Positions 11,948 through 13,627 of a DNA stretch of 13,627 nucleotides are shown here, piece after piece (position 1 is the stretch's first letter; each line of letters starts with the position of its first letter). Source of the stretch: an uncultured Clostridia bacterium (lineage in GTDB: Bacteria > Bacillota > Clostridia > Christensenellales > Aristaeellaceae). Below the pieces are notes generated by a model. It did no database searches and was not told the DNA's origin. It worked only from the letters and a program-made list of their open reading frames with translations. The translations under genes and the position numbers were made by a program. Location: contig CAMKAE010000031.1 in NCBI GenBank assembly GCA_946410395.1, forward strand, positions 1 to 13,627, in the 5' to 3' direction.

Positions 11948-11971
11948 ACAATTAAAACTATATTTTTTTGC

Positions 11972-12000
11972 TTGACATAACAGTTTATAACTGTTAAGAT
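11972..12000 (+). promoter_or_regulatory. Early (cro-side) promoter
   Basis: A consensus TTGACA (11972-11977) with a 17-bp spacer and TAAGAT (11995-12000). The spacer is almost entirely operator 2. The predicted start near 12007 rules out translation from ATG 11999. Confidence 0.88.
11979..11995. promoter_or_regulatory. Operator 2
   Basis: AACAGTTTATAACTGTT: perfect 7-bp arms around TAT, filling the space between -35 and -10 of the early promoter. A repressor bound here would block RNA polymerase directly. Confidence 0.85.
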
Positions 12001-12031
12001 GGAAGCCCGCGAACGAAAGGACGGTGATCTG

Positions 12032-12298
12032 ATGGCGAGGGACTGGCTGGTCAAGCTCCGGGAGGAGCGGGGATACTCACAGGCTGCTCTTGCAAAACAG
12101 TCTGGAATTGTACAACAGAGCTACCAGCTGATCGAAAAGGGCGTTAATACGCCCCGGCCGGAGACGGCCATGAAGATCGGCGCCGCCCTTGGCTTCCCCT
12201 GGGTGAAGTTTTATGAGGAGGAAGCGGGCGGGGGAAGCGAACCAGCGGAAAAACCGGAGCGTGCAGAGAAGAAAGACGAGGAGGAAAGAAGGACATGA
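12032..12298 (+). CDS. Cro-like XRE regulator, 88 aa
   Basis: ATG 12032 follows AAAGGA; the in-frame ATG at 11999 lies inside the -10 box and is rejected. Residues 4-60 are an XRE helix-turn-helix (LVKLREERGYSQAALAKQSG, then VQQSYQLIEKGVNTPRPETA, then IGAALGFPWVKFYEE), followed by a highly charged tail rich in Glu, Lys and Arg. As first gene of the early operon and divergent from the repressor it has the position of Cro. It ends in an ATGA overlap with the next gene (12295-12298). Confidence 0.82.
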   Translation: MARDWLVKLREERGYSQAALAKQSGIVQQSYQLIEKGVNTPRPETAMKIGAALGFPWVKFYEEEAGGGSEPAEKPERAEKKDEEERRT

Positions 12299-12579
12299 GA
12301 ATGCAGAACAGGTGGCAGAGCGTGGTGCGGGAGATCCGGCTGGAGGAGCTGATGAAGCTGATCCCGGACGACGAGTTTGTGATCATCTTCGATGACCTGG
12401 CCGGCGCGAACGGGTTCCGGGAGGAGGACGCCCTGTTTGACGGACAGGTGATGGACTGGTGGGAAGACAAGGCCGCGAGACTTGCCATGGACGCGCACAA
12501 GCGGCGGGTGCTGGGGTTCAGGGCCCAGGAGCTGGAGACCGTGGCCGGGCCTGTGATCATGATCGTGACGGAATTTTGA
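12295..12579 (+). CDS. Unrecognised early phage protein, 94 aa
   Basis: ATG 12295 overlaps the stop of the Cro-like gene; GAGGAGG lies just upstream within that gene. The protein begins MRMQNRWQSVVREIRLEELM, contains the acidic stretch LIPDDEFVIIFDDLAG and a Trp pair (VMDWWEDKAARLAMDA), and ends ETVAGPVIMIVTEF. It is cytoplasmic, without known motif. Translational coupling suggests that it is made together with the Cro-like regulator early in infection. Confidence 0.65.
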   Translation: MRMQNRWQSVVREIRLEELMKLIPDDEFVIIFDDLAGANGFREEDALFDGQVMDWWEDKAARLAMDAHKRRVLGFRAQELETVAGPVIMIVTEF

Positions 12580-12580
12580 G

Positions 12581-12604
12581 AAAAGCGACAACGTTGACGC
12601 TTTT
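12581..12604. promoter_or_regulatory. 24-bp palindrome, copy 2 (before the gene at 12623)
   Basis: The arms AAAAGCG and CGCTTTT surround the perfect palindrome CAACGTTG; only one base pair (A/A) breaks full symmetry. It lies 1 nt after the stop of the previous gene and 18 nt before ATG 12623, again immediately before a ribosome binding site, as in copy 1 about 1.2 kb away. One regulator may act on both genes. Confidence 0.7.
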
Positions 12605-12622
12605 AGGACAGGAGGGACAGGC

Positions 12623-12871
12623 ATGTACAAAGAGCTGATCAGCTATCTGGCTTTTAGCTATGGGTTTATCTGCAAGGGCCGCGGGAAGATGACAGAGGAC
12701 GCCGTGAAGGGGATTGCGACCGGGGCGCACATAGTGACGGAGAACGCGCCGGCTGTGATCGGCGGCGAGGATGAGAAGGAAGACGACCGGAAGGATCTGG
12801 CGCTGGCCCGGAAGATGGACGAGCAGATCGAGGAGGCCGCAGTCTTCCTGATGAGTCTGGAGATAGTCTGA
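12623..12871 (+). CDS. Unrecognised early phage protein, 82 aa
   Basis: ATG 12623 follows GGAGGGACAGG (12610-12620). The protein begins MYKELISYLAFSYGFICKGR, has a Gly/Ala-rich middle (DAVKGIATGAHIVTENAPAV) and a very acidic, lysine-rich helical end before LMSLEIV. It lacks signal, membrane or catalytic features. It starts a group of three early genes sharing a GAGGGACAGG start context and lies behind palindrome copy 2, so it may be regulated separately from the Cro unit. Confidence 0.62.
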   Translation: MYKELISYLAFSYGFICKGRGKMTEDAVKGIATGAHIVTENAPAVIGGEDEKEDDRKDLALARKMDEQIEEAAVFLMSLEIV

Positions 12872-12895
12872 CGGATAGAACGGAGGGACAGGAAC

Positions 12896-13240
12896 ATGAA
12901 ACGGAAGTACACGATCAGGGTGGAGAGCCACAACCCGGAGTTTGACGTCGGCGAACAGCTGAGAGAGGGCATCCAGGCGGACGGGTTCCTCCTGCTGACC
13001 ACCTGGGACGGACATCCGGCCGCGCAGTGCATGAACGGGATGAGCATCATAGAGTTGTCCAAGTTCTTCACCTTAAATAACGAGGTATGCTCCATGGTGC
13101 AGCAGGCGGCGGCGATCGGCGAAGGGATGCGGAAGGCGGAGAAGATCAGGGAGGACGTGGAGAGGCAGGGCGGAGGGCTGGACGCGATCCTCCAGGCTAT
13201 CGCGAAAAGGAAGAAGCAGGAACTGGACGACATGAAGTAA
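12896..13240 (+). CDS. Unrecognised early phage protein, 114 aa
   Basis: ATG 12896 follows GGAGGGACAGG (about 12882-12892). The N-terminal half is beta-rich and reads MKRKYTIRVESHNPEFDVGE, later DGFLLLTTWDGHPAAQCMNG and MSIIELSKFFTLNNEV. The C-terminal half is a charged helix ending AIAKRKKQELDDMK. I do not recognise the family. Position directly upstream of the primase suggests an accessory role in early phage functions, but nothing in the sequence proves it. Confidence 0.65.
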   Translation: MKRKYTIRVESHNPEFDVGEQLREGIQADGFLLLTTWDGHPAAQCMNGMSIIELSKFFTLNNEVCSMVQQAAAIGEGMRKAEKIREDVERQGGGLDAILQAIAKRKKQELDDMK

Positions 13241-13325
13241 CAGGCGCCGCTGCATTAAGGCGCTGCCGTGACAGGCCATGCAGCCATGAGCGGACGAGGG
13301 ACAGGAAAGAAAGGAGGGTCGCGGG

Positions 13326-13627
13326 ATGGATTTGCAGCAGATACTGGGGATGCTGGACCACGTGAGCGGCCCGAACAGCAGCGGCGAATATACGGCACGG
13401 TGCCCGGCGCACCAGGACCGGACCGCCAGCCTGACGCTTACGGAAAAGGACAGCCCGCGGGACGGGCGGAAGCGGATCTACCTGTGCTGCCATGCCGGAT
13501 GCGGGAACGACGCGGTGATGGCCGCGCTGGGGATCACGGCGCGGGACCTGATCGTGAATCCGGATCCGGCCCGGCCCGCTGCGAGATCGCAGCGCGGGGG
13601 CCGATCCGCTGCGAAACCGCAGCGGAG
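13326..13627 (+). CDS. DNA primase (CHC2-type zinc finger), N-terminal part, cut by the window end
   Basis: ATG 13326 follows AAAGGAGG (about 13309-13316). The 100 visible residues begin MDLQQILGMLDHVSG and contain a CHC2-like zinc finger: C26-P-A-H29 in TARCPAHQDRTASLTL, and C55-H-A-G-C59 in LCCHAGCGNDAVMAALGIT, followed by ARDLI. This C..H ... C...C arrangement with 'HAGC' is typical of primase or primase-helicase proteins of Firmicutes phages and plasmids; the zinc finger helps recognise the priming site. The catalytic toprim or helicase parts must lie beyond the window. The linker after residue 80 contains two copies of an Arg/Ala/Gln-rich repeat encoded by CCGCTGCGA-type DNA dyads. Confidence 0.82.
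   Translation, partial: MDLQQILGMLDHVSGPNSSGEYTARCPAHQDRTASLTLTEKDSPRDGRKRIYLCCHAGCGNDAVMAALGITARDLIVNPDPARPAARSQRGGRSAAKPQR

Noticed and set aside
11999..12031. Upstream start (ATG 11999) for the Cro-like gene
   Set aside because: It overlaps the -10 box of the early promoter and would not be in the transcript.

Overview
The window is a contiguous piece of a temperate, tailed bacteriophage from a GC-rich Gram-positive host, most likely a gut- or rumen-type Clostridia. The evidence is strong AGGAGG-type ribosome binding sites, ATGA/GTGA-coupled genes, tail, lysis, integrase, repressor and early modules in the usual order, and an att site made from the 3' part of a tRNA-Pro(CGG) gene. The host assignment is inferred from style and composition, not from a search.

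Layout. Positions 1-3098 hold the end of the tail module: the last residues of a repeat-rich protein, a 139-aa baseplate-like protein and an 849-aa tail fibre. Positions 2754-3399 form an apparent two-state invertible segment. It carries the fibre's current C-terminal tip on the plus strand and, head to head 1 nt away, a second tip on the minus strand. The segment is bounded by inverted copies of CGTWAAACAGCAAG, placed so that inversion would swap one tip for the other in frame. After a 79-aa gene comes a minus-strand XerC/D-like tyrosine recombinase (3735-4733), the obvious candidate invertase. It has its own promoter and a structured leader in which a terminator-like hairpin covers the ribosome binding site.

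Positions 4922-7681 are the lysis cassette: a small protein, an NlpC/P60-SH3 endolysin, a methyltransferase-like protein whose C-terminal motif seems to have been shifted out of frame, a small ORF, a one-pass membrane coiled-coil protein and a holin. A strong terminator follows. Positions 7733-8164 hold attP, with CTAACAG repeats on its left. Two small genes, the second ending in a ribbon-helix-helix motif, precede a convergent phage integrase (9310-10644, minus).

The lysogeny switch lies at 10902-12298. It comprises a secreted protein between integrase and repressor (the usual place of superinfection-exclusion genes), an XRE repressor, two operators WACAGTTNNNAACTGTW and a divergent Cro-like gene. 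Three small early genes follow, and then the start of a CHC2 zinc-finger primase, cut by the window end.

Because late genes, attP and integrase sit side by side around one truncated tRNA segment, the sequence is in the order of a circular or virion genome, not of an integrated prophage. The most interesting system is the predicted receptor-tip switch: a tail fibre with two exchangeable tips, served by a tyrosine (not serine) recombinase that may itself be under RNA-level control.
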